The position numbers were made by a program, and so were the translations under genes. From Cephalotus follicularis (Eukaryota > Streptophyta > Magnoliopsida > Oxalidales > Cephalotaceae), in NCBI GenBank assembly GCA_001972305.1, contig BDDD01000426.1, positions 284,617 to 348,616 on the forward strand: a stretch of 64,000 nucleotides of DNA, written 5' to 3'. The notes below the pieces were generated by a model, which saw only the letters and a program-made list of their open reading frames with translations, made no database searches and had not been told where the DNA came from. Numbering within the stretch: the stretch's first letter is position 1; each line of letters opens with the position of its first letter. Below, piece after piece: positions 21,581-33,648 of the stretch.

Positions 21581-21604
21581 TACAGGGACACCCCTAACCT
21601 GACA

Positions 21605-22115
21605 CTTTTGACATCCATTTGAAAAAATGTAAAATCTTTGAATGATGCAAATGCAAGCAAAAACTGAATGGATTCAAGTCTAACTTCTGGTGCATATGAT
21701 TCATCAAAATCAATTCCCTCTTCTTAGAATAGCTCATAGCTACCAACCTAGCCTTGTTTCTAATAATTATGCCTTGATCATCCATTTTATTATGATATAC
21801 CAATTTAGTATCAATTATGCAATGATCATTAGGTCTAGGCACTAGTTTTCAAACATCATTGCGTTAAAATTGATTTAACTCATTTTGCATGGCAATAATC
21901 CAATTCTCATCTTTTTCGATCTTATTTATGTTTTTAGACTCTATTTGTAAAAGAAATGCAAGGAAATTATGATTAACACTATATCTAGTGATTATACCTT
22001 GCTTTGGATTATTTATTATTGCCTCATGAGAATACCCTCTTACTACCTTCAAGATCTTGTCATGAAGAGCCTTGGGGGTTAATTTCTTGTGTTGGCTCTT
22101 CATCTTTCTTTTCAC
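21605..22115 (-). pseudogene. pol: Copia I reverse transcriptase N-terminal part
   Basis: The piece 22115-21864 ends in WIIAMQNELNQF, the typical start of copia RT. After a frame change, 21842-21605 encodes KMDDQGIIIRNKARLVA and a frameshifted stretch corresponding to the first palm region. It stops at the G copy 1 boundary, so the YVDD motif is absent. Several frameshifts are visible. It is part of one polyprotein with the integrase at 22161-22960, separated by a TGA near 22161. Confidence 0.8.
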
Positions 22116-22160
22116 TTTAGTTTCTTCAAGGCATAGTTCCTGAATGTTCTTTTCAATGAA

Positions 22161-22960
22161 TCATGGATCATCAACATCAAGTAATTCTTTTGGAACCATA
22201 GGGTTAGATTTATCAAATACAACATGCATTGATTCTTCTACAAGTAATGTTCTCTTATTAAAGCATTTATATGCTCTACTTGTAGTGGAATAGCCAAGAA
22301 ATATACCTTCGTCGACTTTAGAGTTGAACTTACCAAGATGATCTTTTCCATTATTTTTGATGAAGCATTTACATCCAAAAGCATGGAAGTAAGTAATGTT
22401 AGGCTTTCTCCCTCTCCATAATTCATATGGAATCTTTTTTAGAACTGGCCTAATTGATACATGATTTAAAATGTAGCAAGAGGTATTTATTTCCACGGCC
22501 CAAAAATATTTTGGTAAACAGTTTTCATTCAACATGATTCTAGACATCTCTTGTACAGTTCTATTTATCCTTTCAAAGTGTGGAGAACTCATGAATAAAA
22601 CCATTTTCTTTACAAAATTCCTCAAAGAGATGGTTTTAAAATTCATTTCCATGATCATTTCTAATAGTTAAGATAGAAAAATCTTTTTCTTTTTGAACAA
22701 TGTTACAAAAGTGTGAAAAATTCTTTGAAAACGTCACTTTTGTAGGCAAGAAAAATAGTCCATGTATACCTTCAACTGTCATCAACAATAACCATAGCAT
22801 ATGATTTACCACCTAGACTTCTTATATCTATTAGTCCAAATAAATCAATATGCAAGAGTTGTAATACCCTAATTGTAGAGACACAATTCTTACTTTTAAA
22901 GGATGCTTTAGTTTGCTTCCTATGTTGGCATGCATCACAAAAAATTATCTTTTTGGAAAA
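22161..22960 (-). pseudogene. pol: Copia I integrase
   Basis: Reading leftward: zinc-binding cysteines in FCDACQHRKQTKASF, then LLHIDLFG with the first catalytic Asp and VIVDDS (stop near 22772). After frameshifts comes 22658-22161 with SSPHFERINRTVQEM, LPKYFWAV, IPYELWRGRKPNI and EGIFLGYSTTSRAYKCFNKRT. The usual PQQNGVVERKNR segment carrying the catalytic Glu is altered (SPHFERINR). An active integrase would insert cDNA; this copy is inactive. Confidence 0.83.
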
Positions 22961-23121
22961 CAAACCACACGTGGCCCAACCCAAACCACGAACCACCATG
23001 AAACTTTTTTAACCAAACCAGCCTGCTAGACACACGAATCGATCCGGCCCGTACTTATAAGAGCCACGGACCCGTGGTCTGGACCGAACTAACCATGGCC
23101 AACTCTGTTCATATGGATCTA
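22961..23121. other. Unassigned 160-bp spacer
   Basis: It lies between the copia I integrase and LTR C. I see no match to other parts of the window and no coding signal. It contains a short dyad, ccacgg/cccgtgg, near 23063-23077. It could be flanking copia sequence too diverged to read, or original host DNA. Confidence 0.4.
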
Positions 23122-23282
23122 TGTAACGCCCTGATTTTTCATTTAAGTATTATTGTATTTTTCATTGTAAATTAAATGATGAATTAATGATAATTATGTA
23201 TTTTAGCTTAATGTTGAATTTTGAATGGAAAGTGTTAAGGAGTGGACTTGAATTGACAAATACAAAGGAAAAGGGCACTTGA

Positions 23283-23485
23283 GCATCGACGCCAAGAGAT
23301 GACATTGACGCCAAGGAACAATGGGGCGTGTTTAAGGCTCCTTGACTTAAGGCGTTGACGCCAAGTGATGGCGTCGACGTCCATTGATGGAGAGCAAAAA
23401 GGGGTGGGCGTTTACGCGATTCGAGGAGCCTGTTAGTGCCAACAAGAAGGTCAAGCGTCAACGCTTAAGGTTGACGTCGAAGCCT
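23283..23485. repeat. Palindrome array 1 of LTR C, GCGTCGACGCC flavour
   Basis: About eight motifs of the type gcatcgacgcc, gcgttgacgcc, gcgtcgacgtcc and gcgtcaacgc. At the homologous site LTR E has cagccgactgg. Confidence 0.82.
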
Positions 23486-23665
23486 AAATCTGTCGGCAGA
23501 ATTGGTTAAAACGCTGACAAAAGATACGTGAGAGAGAAGTGTAAGACACTTTATCTCTTCCCCATGCTCTGCCATCATAGAAAGGAAAGGAAAAGTGATT
23601 GATGGGTGTCATGTTGGCAGAGAGAAGAACGAGAGAGAGAGATGCATGGCACCTTGCATGTGGAT

Positions 23666-23713
<48 letters not shown>

Positions 23714-24204
23714 CCTCCATAACACACACCTCTCATCTTCATCTTCCTCTATCTCCACCGAAATTGAAAGAAAACAGTGAGAAAAGAGAGAAACGGAAGA
23801 AGGGACAAGTTATACCTCTCCATTATTGAACCTGGGAACTTGGAGGCTCGAACCAAGGGTTAGCCGAGCTTGAACATGGGGCTATTACACCAGACCTTGG
23901 AGCTCAAAGCTACTGGTTGGTAAAGCTTAAAGAGGTGGACTTCGATTCCTAACTTGGGATCAGAGGTAGGGATTACATAACTGTATATTTGAGTTCAGTT
24001 ATAATAAGAGTCATTTGATGAATGCATCAATGGTGGATTTGTGGTTTGAGTAAATGCTATGGTTTGTCTTGAATGATGACCTGTTATGAATATGTTGCTT
24101 TGGGTGAATATGGACTAAGTATTTCATGTGTAGTTTGCTTGGATCCGTTGTCTCGCGACATGGTTGTACATTACAGTGGAAGAGATGCTGTTATTGTCTC
24201 ACAG

Positions 24205-24505
24205 ACGTCAATGCCTAGAGTGCGCATCGATGCCTTGGTCTGTTATATGAGAGAATAGGACACACGACACGTTGGTGCCTGAAGGGGTTGCCATGTGCGT
24301 CGACGTCAAAAGGTAACATGTTGATGCCTAAGTGTCTGCCAGATATGGTTCACTATTAATGTTGACGCCTAGAACTTGTATTGACGCCTAGCACGAATGT
24401 TGGCACCTGAGGGGGTTGCCATGCACATCGATGCCTAGGGTGGACGTTGACGCCTAAGAGGATGCCGTACACATTGACGCCTAGAGTTAGGTGTTGACGC
24501 CAAAA
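24205..24505. repeat. Palindrome array 2 of LTR C, GTTGACGCCTAG flavour
   Basis: About 12 motifs such as cgtcaatgcctag, gcgtcgacgtc and cgttgacgcctaag. The GC-arm flavour matches array 1 of the same LTR. The second array of LTR E (47702-47960) uses CAGCCGACTG. Confidence 0.82.
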
Positions 24506-24738
24506 AGGTTCTGTCTACATTTTAAGCATATGTTTGCTTGCATATTGCTATGGTTGATCGGGCTTACCTCGCCTAGTGCCGATTAGCATCGATATATGTC
24601 TGATTGAACTGTTAAAATGATTCCTAAAATGTTTTATCATTTCAGAAAAGTATATAAAATGATTTTGCTATAAATCATCTCTTGATATGAAATATTATTT
24701 TTCAATGGAGTGAAGCGAGGTTTCAAAAGACTGTTACA

Positions 24739-25889
24739 TGTTGGAAACCTGGCAAGGGTTCCCAGTCGATTTGGTCCTAGGACGCAAGTGTGTAAAATTT
24801 TAAATTTTCAAAAACACCAAGACTGAAAGTCATGGTCCACACTTACATCTTAGTATCAAATTGAAAAGCCTAGGATCTCCGTTTAATTAACAATCGAACT
24901 AAAACAAGAACAAACATGCACAAAAAGATAAACCGAACACACATCGGTAACAATAAAAGGAAGAGCGAAGCAATCATACCAACATTGGAGGCTCCACCAC
25001 TTTACCGCTACGCACTTGCAGTAGTAACTGCCTGTCACCGGTACCACCGCCGGATATTGGACAGTCTACGTTAGGTCCGATCTTGACACCACCGGACTCA
25101 GAAAAAATTGCTTTACCCGTTTTTGAAGAAGACGCGCAGGAAAGCGCCCTGGAACTCACCGGAACAGTAGACAGGGGCGACAAAATGCACTGAGCGTGGA
25201 CTCAGTGCGACTCGGTCAACACGTCATTGATCGGCCGCGAAATATGTGGACACCAACACCCCGATGAACACACTGGTGGCTGAGAGTCGGCCAGGAACAC
25301 CAAGAACGGCCGGCGGTGAGTCACTGGGTTGACTCGCCGTTCGTCATCAGCAGCGGCCAAGACCCAAAAACGCATCAGCGTCTTCAAGCTGACTCACCTA
25401 CACCCTAGGCTTGCCGTGACTCAGGCCTAGAACGCCAAGCCAGAGCGCACAACAAGTCGACTCGACAAAGTCGACTCACAACACACAAGCGCTGGCCAAA
25501 ATGCACGGGAAGCGCAAAACAAAGATCAAAATGGATAGAGCCATTGATTGGCTCCACCCACTGTGATCATCGGCGGTGGAAGAGATGCCGAGAGCAAGCG
25601 GCGGCAAAAAACACACTTGTCGCCAAGGAGAAAAATAGAGGAGAAAATGGGAGAGAAAGGGGAGAAGGCTTGCCAGGGAAGGTCGCTCGCCTTCTCAATG
25701 CCACCGGCGCGAAGCGCCGGCTTCTCCTCCGGCCAGAACGCGCCCCTGCGCAGTGACGCATGAAGCGTCTCTCTCTCTCGGCTAAAACACACGACAGGCG
25801 CTGGGAGAGAAAGAAAAAGACACGAGAGAGAGTGTGAGAGAGATTAAGTTTTAAAATTAAAATTTTGGCTTTGACTTAATTAAAATTAA

Positions 25890-25922
<33 letters not shown>

Positions 25923-27251
25923 CTATTTCTCTCCTTCTCTATAATTTTAAAGTCTCTTTCAAAATTAAAATGTTTCTCCCATTTGTAAATTAAAGACTCT
26001 CTCTTTAATTTTGATTTAATAAAATTAAATCATGCTCTGTCTTTAAATCTCTTATATATCAAGATGACTATTAGTGGAACGAAAAACAAACCACTAATGT
26101 CAAAATAATATATACTAGTTAAAAACTAGATTTACCACCAAGCGAGCATGTGTGCAGCATGCGTCACTTTTCCAGAACATCCGGAAGTTCTGGTACGACT
26201 ATCCAGCTAATAGTCCCGGTGTGATCTATAATCACCCCTGGATCCATGGACCAAAAAGTACCACATATATCATTCGTTAATCAGTTACCCAGTACTTTAT
26301 CACTGTCATCGGTTTGTGTGCCACGTATCCTTTGTCATCTCGGCTCCGACCGCAGACTAGGGTTTGGATAAATGTCACCCCTAGGTAAAACCACAATAAC
26401 TATAATTCTATGAACGCACTGAGACTATGGGAGATATTCACGAAAACCTCTTGTTCCCAATCTCCCAATACCCGGTCGGGATTTTAAGTCTTCAACACTC
26501 ATAGATGTTATAAAGCCTATTACCCTCAACACGGGTATGACAATCCTATCTTGCGAACTCGCTCATACATCTCAATGCAGCTTCCACAAGGCCCAAATAC
26601 AACCCTTTTGCCAGCACTTGGCTAGTTCTAGGGAAGGCAGAAATCAAAGTCAGGCAGTTACTACACAATGCATGCCATCCGCTCAGGTCTAACGATACAA
26701 CATAAATCACATGTGATCTACTAGTCACCTTTGACTAAGCACTACCACGACAACAGGAACTCTATTGATAGAGGTGTTGACTCTCCAAATAGATAACCTA
26801 TGGTAGGTCGGTTCAGTGTCGTGCCTCTGCACGCACCCCGCATCAGCTCTAGGGTAAAACCCAATTGGCAATGAGATGATCCATCCTTCTTTACCATTCG
26901 AAGCAAGCATAATACGACAAGTCTTTACAGTTCATCAATTGCCCTAAGAGAGTGAACCTATGACTTGGAACTTTTGTCATCAGGGAGTAAGGATCTCATT
27001 CTCATAACCTATCAGGCATGAGATCCAACCCTTTACGGACAGTATGCTATATGTGTATTCAGTTGACATGCTGATCAACTGATCCAGTGAGACGGTTTGG
27101 GATAATACATATAGCCAGATGCCAATATTTATTAAAAAATGCACAATAGAACACGAATGAAACTGAGAATGTACGATTCAAGACTGTGTCATATGTCAAC
27201 AACATATGTCTGCAGCCTTCTCGTTGCTTGTAGGGACACCCTAATCTAACA
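24739..27251 (-). mobile_element. Solo LTR, family G copy 2 (2513 bp) with TSD
   Basis: It starts tgttggaaacctggc and ends ctaatctaaca, with identical ttaca on both sides (24734-24738, 27252-27256). It is inserted in LTR C. No PBS, PPT or coding is visible. It contains GAGTCGACTC-type motifs (25196-25480), a CG-rich segment at 25100-25760 and a TC microsatellite near 25896-25922. Its right half aligns with G copy 1. Confidence 0.82.
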
Positions 27252-28146
27252 TTACATATTTTGAGTAAATATGTGTATTTCAAGTGTTATTACATATAAT
27301 TACTTGAAAATGGATTTGGATTGTTGATTATGCATTCTGAAGCAATGTGGTATTTCAAGCGTTATTACATATAGCTACTTGAAAACGGATTTTGGATTTT
27401 TCCCAGCACCACAAGAGGGATTGCCTGCCAGCTTTCCTAGCTCGTGGCCAGTTATCTTGTTTGATTGTGGGATGTTGTTCCTAGCCTTAAACAGTCAGCC
27501 TGCGTGCCTTCCTAGCCTTGGCCAGTTAACATCATTGAGTGGTCGAGTTTCATAGCTTTATGCCAGATTGCCTCGATACACGTGGATTGTGTGGTTTTGG
27601 CCACTTGGCATGATTGTTGCCTGTTGATAGATACATATATACATATATGTGTATATATATTGTTTATTATATCATGAATGCATTCATTTCATGTTATCTG
27701 TTATCGATGTTCCCAAGGTACTTTTATACTTTCTCTACTTAGCCAGTGGATTCAGCTAACCCTATCAATTTTAGATTGATGCAATGTACTTGACGTCGTT
27801 CAAGCATGAGGGGGGAAGCAAAGCGAGGATGAAGTTGTATTTCTTTTGAGAAATATAATATTGGATTACTATATTGAGGAATTTATGTACTGATGGATTT
27901 TTGTATCGATATTGTTCACGCTCCGCTTCAAGAGCAGATAACTATGATGATGATGTTGTTGTTGTAACATGTAGTATGGGATGCATGTTGCTTGTTTAAA
28001 TTCGGCTTATTATTAAATGCTTCCACAAGATATATTATATGTTGGAAAGTTTAAATTTTCCATAAATTTATATAAGCTGAATATATGTTGATTGTCACGA
28101 CCTAAGGGTCTATACTATTGTATTTAGGAACGGGGTGTGATAATAG

Positions 28147-28158
28147 TGGTATCAGAGC
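28147..28158 (+). other. Primer-binding site of element C
   Basis: tggtatcagagc, a perfect match to the standard initiator tRNA-Met PBS, lies four bases after the LTR end. Confidence 0.92.
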
Positions 28159-28222
28159 ATATATGACATTATATGCTTAGCTTGGATAAGTTTCTTCGCA
28201 ATTAAACTATTGTTTCCTAGAG

Positions 28223-29260
28223 ATGACTAATCCCATCTTCCTTATAGGAAACAAAATGGACGGTAGAAGGAGACGGGGAAGGGCTCAGACTGTTAATCAA
28301 TATGTTCCTCAGGAACCAAATCTTGGGGGAGAGCCGATAGGTGAGGTTCCCCATGGAATGAATGAGGGGAGAGATCCATTGGATTGTATTGCAGACTACT
28401 TCCAGTAGTAGATAGCTGCCAATGCAGCTAACTTAGAGGAGATGAGGCGGTTGTATGCCCAAGCACAGCCTCGGCACGTGGCTCCTGGCCATGGTGCACG
28501 TGATGATGGTAATCAGTTTGGAAGGAATCTTGAGAGATTCATGAGGCAGAACCCTCCAGCCTTCAGAGGTGAGCTTGATGCCACTATTGCGAAGAGGTGG
28601 TTACAGGACCTAGAGAATATTTTTGAGGTGATGGTTGCACAGATGACCAAAAATTAAAGTTTGTTGTGTATCGTTTATGGGGAGAGGCCACTCACTGGTG
28701 GGAGATGGTCAAGGCAAAGTGGGAGTCAGCTGGACTCGACAGTACTTGGGAGAGGTTCCAAGAAGAATTCCTTGCAACCTATGTACCCCGGATAGAGCGG
28801 GAGCGGAGAGAGACGGAACTCTTAGAGTTACTTCAGGGAGAGATGACTGTGGCCGAATATCAGGCCAGATTTATGGAGCTAGCCAGACACTCGGCTTATC
28901 TAATAGCTGATGAAGAGAAGAAAATCTGGAGGTTCTTGAAGGGGTTATGACCGAATCTTTGGTCGAGAATTAGAGCCATGGAGTTGGGAACTTTTGCCCA
29001 CGTTTCTCAGAAAGCGAGGCTGTTGGAGAGCATATCAAATGAAGATCGCAGCAGAGTAGGCAGACCTCTACACAATCTAGGCCAACATCGTCAAAATGGC
29101 ATGGTAGTGGTTCTCCGACTAAATCATCGAAGAACAGGTCTCAGCAGTCTACCACTCAAGGCACTCCCAATCAGGGGAGCAACACCAGATCTGGGGGTTG
29201 TTTTCATTGTGGTCATCCTGGTCATCAGCAAACGGATTGTTGGGTAAAGAATGGGTGGTA
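28223..29260 (+). pseudogene. gag: Element C gag
   Basis: Reading from MTNPIFL at 28223, gag has two tandem in-frame TAGs at 28406-28411, then an N-terminal region with RFMRQNPPAFRGE. After a frameshift near 28650 comes the retrotransposon gag core (YRLWGEATHWWEMVK, WERFQEEFLATYVPR, MTVAEYQARFMELAR) to a TGA near 28948. A CCHC zinc knuckle (C-X2-C-X4-H-X4-C, CFHCGHPGHQQTDC) is encoded at 29199-29240 in another frame. An intact version would form the cytoplasmic particle and bind RNA. Confidence 0.83.
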
Positions 29261-29400
29261 CGTCAGGTGGGGCATCCAGTCATGCAACGACGGATTGTTC
29301 GAGGGGTCGAGGGGCAGTGCCTACTAGACCTGCGGGTGGTAGCGGTACTACAGCTGGACCTTCATAGCAGAGAGATACTGGCAAGAGTATCATGAAAGGT

Positions 29401-29792
29401 AGAGTTTTCACCCTTACTCAGACAGAAGTTCCTAAGTCTACTTCTGTTGTTGGAGGTACATTACATATTTAGGGCTTTGCTGCTAGAGTATTATTGGATC
29501 CAGGGGATTCACACTCATTTATTGCCTCCCGATTTGCATCATGTTTGGATGTGATGCCTGATTGCATGCCATATATGCTTGATGTGAGTACACCTACTGG
29601 AGATTCCATGTGTATGGATTTTATGTATAGAGGTTGTAAAATTTCTATGGCGGGTATTCCGTTGTATGCGGATTTTATTGTATTACCCATTCATGAATTC
29701 GATGTCATCTTGGGTATAGATTGGCTATCAGCTCATCGTGCTTACATGGACTGTTACAGCAAGACAGTGGATTTTGTCTACCCGACGGTGCT
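29401..29792 (+). pseudogene. pro: Element C aspartic protease, interrupted by element B
   Basis: GRVFTLTQTE leads into the protease with LLDPGDSHSFIA at the active site (DPG rather than DSG/DTG) and FDVILGIDWLSAHRAYMDC near the end. An in-frame TAG lies at 29470. After KTVDFVYP the frame is cut by the LTR of B at 29793. The next C residues (ATFQFEGD) are at 39813-39835. The enzyme would process the polyprotein; this copy is interrupted. Confidence 0.82.
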
Positions 29793-29919
29793 TGTAATAT
29801 CCCGTTTCAATGATGACATGTTTATCGTTTTATGTTGCATTTATACCTTTTGATATATGCTTTGGTTTGAACTCTTTGATTTTATTTTGAATTTCTTTTA
29901 TTTTGTTTTCTGGGCACAA

Positions 29920-30065
29920 AGCGCCGACGCTCTTATTAGAACCGCCGATGCTTTGCGTGCGTGAGATACGTGGATGCCAAAACGTGTGACTTTGACGCAT
30001 TTTGTAACTGAAGGCTTCACCGTCGACGCTTTAAGTAAACTGTCGACGCTTTAGTCGTCTTCCTT
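29920..30065. repeat. Palindrome array 1 of element B 5' LTR
   Basis: Motifs gcgccgacgctc, gccgatgcttt, tttgacgcat, gtcgacgctttaag and gtcgacgctttag. The copy in the 3' LTR is at 37312-37460. Confidence 0.83.
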
Positions 30066-30784
30066 ATTTGTTTTGGACGGTGACAGTGTTTTTGGAAAGA
30101 AAAATTCTTTTCTTCTTCTGGCTATCCGAGTTCCTTATGTATCTGATACGTTTTGGTTTGTTTGGTAATGTCTTAAAACACTGATTTTGTCATTTAAACA
30201 CACGGATTTTTGCACTTAATGGACCAATTGTTTTAAGAACTCAAACCATTTTTGCATTTCTTACAAACCAGCACAGCAACTTGAGCACATTTTTCTGCAT
30301 CGCTTTTGATGTCTTTTGAAAGTATTTTCTAAAAGAAAGTTGTAGTTTGTACTATGTAGTTTCAATATCAATCATTAGTTTGTATTGAAACCAGTTAGAA
30401 TTCATCTTTGAGCATGATTTTAGAAGCCAGTTGAAATAGATTTCTGATGTTTGAATTCAATCTATATTTCATATTCTTACATGTTTTAATTGATACACCG
30501 GTGTTTAAAGCAGCGAATTTATGTTATAAGTATATGTATGTCACTGATTTTAGGATTTGTACACAGAAAAATCGGATTGTAGTTATGTTTGCATAAACTG
30601 TTTATATATCCGAAAATTTCAATTCAAAATGTGTTTTATACTTTACATGAAATCATAGGTTTATTATAGCGTTTTTGAACTTGCATAACATGTCACAGAA
30701 CCTACATGTTGTTATTTACGCATCGTGTTTATCAAAAATCAGATTTTGCCATGGATTTGAAACTGTTTTCTGCAAATGGTACTG

Positions 30785-30930
30785 TGTGTTCGACGCAAAC
30801 CGTCAACACTTATTTCTTGAGCGTCGCCACTTTGTACTGTTTTATGCTGTGTTTAGTCGACGCTTTGCTCAGCGCTTTGTCCTTTTATGAAATGAAACCG
30901 TCGACGCCTAAGAACAAGCAGTCGACGCTT
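30785..30930. repeat. Palindrome array 2 of element B 5' LTR
   Basis: Motifs ttcgacgc, cgtcaacactt, gcgtcgccac, agtcgacgctttgc, cgtcgacgcc and agtcgacgctttc. The flavour (GTCGACGCTTT) matches array 1 of the same LTR. The copy in the 3' LTR is at 38188-38335. Confidence 0.83.
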
Positions 30931-32412
30931 TCTCTGGCAGTTTTGATAATTGCTTGTTTTTATGTTATGTGATGTTTTGGCTTAAATGTCTAGGTCTTGA
31001 TATCGTCCGTGGTGGAGATTAGGACACTCCTATGGTGCTTTTGTTTGGTATTCGTGTTTGTTTAGATTTTTCGAACTGCTAAGGTACGGATTCTTCGTTC
31101 TTGGATATCTCCTTGATTAAATTGAATAAAGTCAATTTTTACTGTTTGATGATTATGTACGGTTACATCGTTCTTTGAAATACTCCTATTGATTGTTAAA
31201 GTAAAACGGATTTATGCTTTTATGATTTTGCTCCTGATTTTAACTGTAATAAAATTATAATTAAAATTTGATACGGATATTCTCGTTTTTATAATAATCT
31301 AATTGAAATGGATTTTAATATTGTTACATCGGATATTGATATGCATGTTTTTTTTCCGCTGTCAAAAATATGTTATTTATTTTGGACATTACTTCCACTT
31401 TAGGAAGTATGTCAAACTTCAGATACGAATCAGATTATGATTTCAGATATGAAAGTATATTTATGATTCTCTTTAAATAATTTCAGATATGTTTGGAGAC
31501 AATTTACATAAGTATGTTTTAAGTTGTTTTCGAATAAACAATGCTTTAACATAATAACATGCAGAGAAAAACCCTACCTATGAGGTATCATAGGCATGTC
31601 CTTTAGCACGAAGGGCATGACACCTACCGTAGTGGTGTGATCGGTCTACGGCGCCTCTTTTAAATATGTATCCTGAGGATAGGATATGGATCCTTTTGAG
31701 CCATATGAGTATACTCTAGTTATTGTCAGAATTCAGTATTCAGTATTGGGATTGTTTGTGTAGTTCCGTACACGACTTTTTCGTTAGATCATGTGGGCCT
31801 CGCGAACCCCTTGCACCTATACATGTATGTATGTCAGAATTCTCTGTTATGGAATTTTGAAATCAGATAATGTTTTGAATTATGATATTCTGTTTTTCAT
31901 AAAGTTATGATGATTTATAACTATTCGTTTTTAAATATTATGCTTTACATTTTGAAGAATATTTATTATGTTACTTTGCTGAATTTTAAAGTTCAAGATA
32001 TTTCGTTTACCCTTTACTGTTTTACTTCCTTATCCGTACTGAGGTTTGCTCGGCCGCGTTTTTGTTTCTATGCGGCAGGTTTTCAGAAGGATGGGGAAAA
32101 CGTGTGATGAGAGTTATCCACTGGTTAGAGGATCATCTAGGAGTTAGTCCATTATGTTTTCAGTAGTATTGGTCATGTTTGAGACAGTATTAGACTAGAT
32201 TCTTCTTAAACAGTATTGGATATCAGATTATGGTTTGTTTTAATTATGAATTGTTAAAGTTTTCCGACTTTGTTTAACATCAGTTTTGTTATAAGTTATG
32301 TTTGCAGACCACCACATCCGTTTTGCGTAAAGTTCATGCTTAGATATTCTATTATGTTTAGTTTGATATTATGACCTGTAAGGGCTCCCACCATCAGGGG
32401 TGTTACAGATTG

Positions 32413-32423
32413 TGGTATCAGAG
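32413..32423 (+). other. Primer-binding site of element B
   Basis: tggtatcagag begins five bases after the 5' LTR end, complementary to the initiator tRNA-Met 3' end. Confidence 0.92.
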
Positions 32424-32580
32424 AGATAGGTTTTGTTTCCTTAGAAGACCGAACTAGGTTTGACCTGTGAGATTGGGTAGACACTGGGTTAGGACTTCTT
32501 CGTTACGATCTTTTGATATGTCATTCGATCTGACCTTATGGCTCTTTTGTCTTTATCTTGCCCTGGTTTCTGTTGCTTAG

Positions 32581-33285
32581 ATGGCACGAACAAGGAACAC
32601 CCCTCAGAGAACCGAACCTGTTGTGGCTCAGGTTGGAGCAAGAAATGAGCTCGCAATGGACGAGATGGTTAGACAGGCTGTGGCTCAGGAAGTGAACCGA
32701 GTAATACAGCAACAGCAAAATCATGAGCAAGGTCATCGTGAGCAGGTAGCTTTGGAGAATGTACCAGTTGATGCTCATGCAGCTAGGGGAGCTGGGGACC
32801 ATCCTGATACTCCAGTTTATGTATGGCTGGAGAGGTTCCAAAAACAGAGACCGCGATCCTTTAGTTTGGCGCCAACACCTGTGGAGTCTGAGCACTGGAT
32901 TACTCATTTGCAAAAGATTTTCGATTTATTGGGATGCGACGATGATCAGAAGGTTAAGTTGGCCGCGTATAAGCTGGAGGGCGATGCCCAAACATGGTGG
33001 AAGACCTTGAAGATAGCTAAGGATGGAGGTTTTGTTGAGACTTTGTTTTGTTCTGATTCCTGTGAGATCTTTTATCAGCGGTATTTCCCCACTGCTGATA
33101 AAGAGGCTTATGCGAGGGAGTTTCTGATGACGAGACAGAAGGAAGGTGAATCTGTTACTCAGTTTTTAGCCCGGTTTACCAGGTTGGCGGGTTTTGCAAG
33201 ACCTGCGGCAGGATCAGCAGTGGAACAGGCAGAAAAGTTTAAATGGAATTTGCACTATCAGCTTAGGGGTAAGCTGATTAACTAG
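32581..33285 (+). pseudogene. gag: Element B gag
   Basis: The ATG at 32581 opens 234 codons (MARTRNTPQRTEPVV) to a TAG at 33283. The gag core is clear: VWLERFQKQRPRSFS, ITHLQKIFDLLGCDD, YKLEGDAQTWWKTLK, FYQRYFPTADKEAYAREF and VTQFLARFTRLAGFA. Translation continues in frame past the TAG (FADVSKVANTAKNIEMER) to further stops at about 33466 and 33499. The start lies 168 bp downstream of the PBS, a normal leader length. Nucleocapsid-type zinc knuckles follow at 33550-33648. Confidence 0.9.
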
Positions 33286-33549
33286 AGGTTTGCAGATGTG
33301 TCAAAGGTTGCGAACACCGCAAAGAACATAGAAATGGAAAGGTTGGATTTTCAGGCTGCTCGTTTAGGAGAAGAAAAGAAGAGAAATAGGGGAGATTCTC
33401 AGGGCCAGAACTCAGGACAGCAAGGTAAGGGCCGAAATGGTAAGCAGCAAAAGAAAAATAAAAACTGAGGAGGTGGACAGTCTGGAAATGATCAAAGTTA
33501 GAATCAAGGAGCTACTGGTGGGGGTAACCACACTGTTCAAATTGCACAA

Positions 33550-33648
33550 TGCGAGACTTGTGGGAAGAGGCATCCAGTTAGGAATTGTTACAAGGCTTCA
33601 GGAGCATGCTTTGTGTGCGGACAACAGGGCCATCGTTTTATGGATTGC
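33550..33648 (+). pseudogene. gag: Element B gag zinc knuckles
   Basis: Two cysteine-histidine motifs are read in one frame: C-ET-C-GKR-H-PVRN-C (33550-33588) and C-FV-C-GQQG-H-RFMD-C (33607-33648). The second is a canonical CX2CX4HX4C knuckle and the first is one residue short. These bind element RNA in the particle. Confidence 0.87.

Larger units (their letters stand above)
16993..21604 (-). mobile_element. LTR family G, copy 1 (interrupted by solo LTR H)
   Basis: The segment 18090-19150 aligns with 26190-27230 of G copy 2, including the tgtcacccctag segment and the agggacaccc(c)taa end. The right end cctgaca (21604) abuts copia RT coding sequence, so the element was inserted there. The left end abuts the element A LTR at 16992, and the canonical tgttgg end was not found, so it is probably cut by A. 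No gag or pol is present; it was probably a solo LTR. H is inserted at 19151-21580. Minus orientation is inferred from G copy 3, which is read forward and ends at a PBS. Confidence 0.65.
21605..22960 (-). mobile_element. Ty1/copia remnant (copia I), SIRE-like
   Basis: Minus-strand pol runs from the integrase zinc-binding region (about 22960) through the integrase core to the first part of RT, where G copy 1 is inserted (21604). Both ends of the element are missing. The wording of the integrase region (NRTVQEMSRIMLNE, FGCKCFIKNNGKDHLGKF) resembles SIRE-lineage elements. Confidence 0.8.
23122..28142 (+). repeat. Element C 5' LTR (about 2.5 kb plus G copy 2 insertion)
   Basis: It begins tgtaacgccctgattttt, like LTR E (43210), and ends ggaacggggtgtgata before the PBS. 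Removing G copy 2 (24739-27256) leaves about 2503 bp, close to LTR E without its insert (about 2498). It contains two palindrome arrays (23283-23485, 24205-24505), a GA microsatellite (23669-23710), the frame gcttaaagaggtggacttcg (23927-23946) and a ttagcca...ctaaccc block (27740-27765), all shared with E. Confidence 0.85.
29793..32407 (+). repeat. Element B 5' LTR (2615 bp)
   Basis: From tgtaatatcccgtttc to tgttaca, with two palindrome arrays (29920-30065 and 30785-30930). An LTR promoter is expected here, but I could not fix a TATA box. The 3' part (32035-32080) carries the actgaggtttgctc...cgcgtttttg block shared with A and, inverted, with F. Confidence 0.92.

Noticed and set aside
23595..23780. 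Arginine/glutamate-rich open frame
   Set aside because: Translation of a GA microsatellite in LTR C.
25526..25792. Overlapping open frames on both strands in a CG-rich stretch
   Set aside because: Inside solo LTR G copy 2; GC-rich composition gives long frames on both strands, and no protein family is recognisable.
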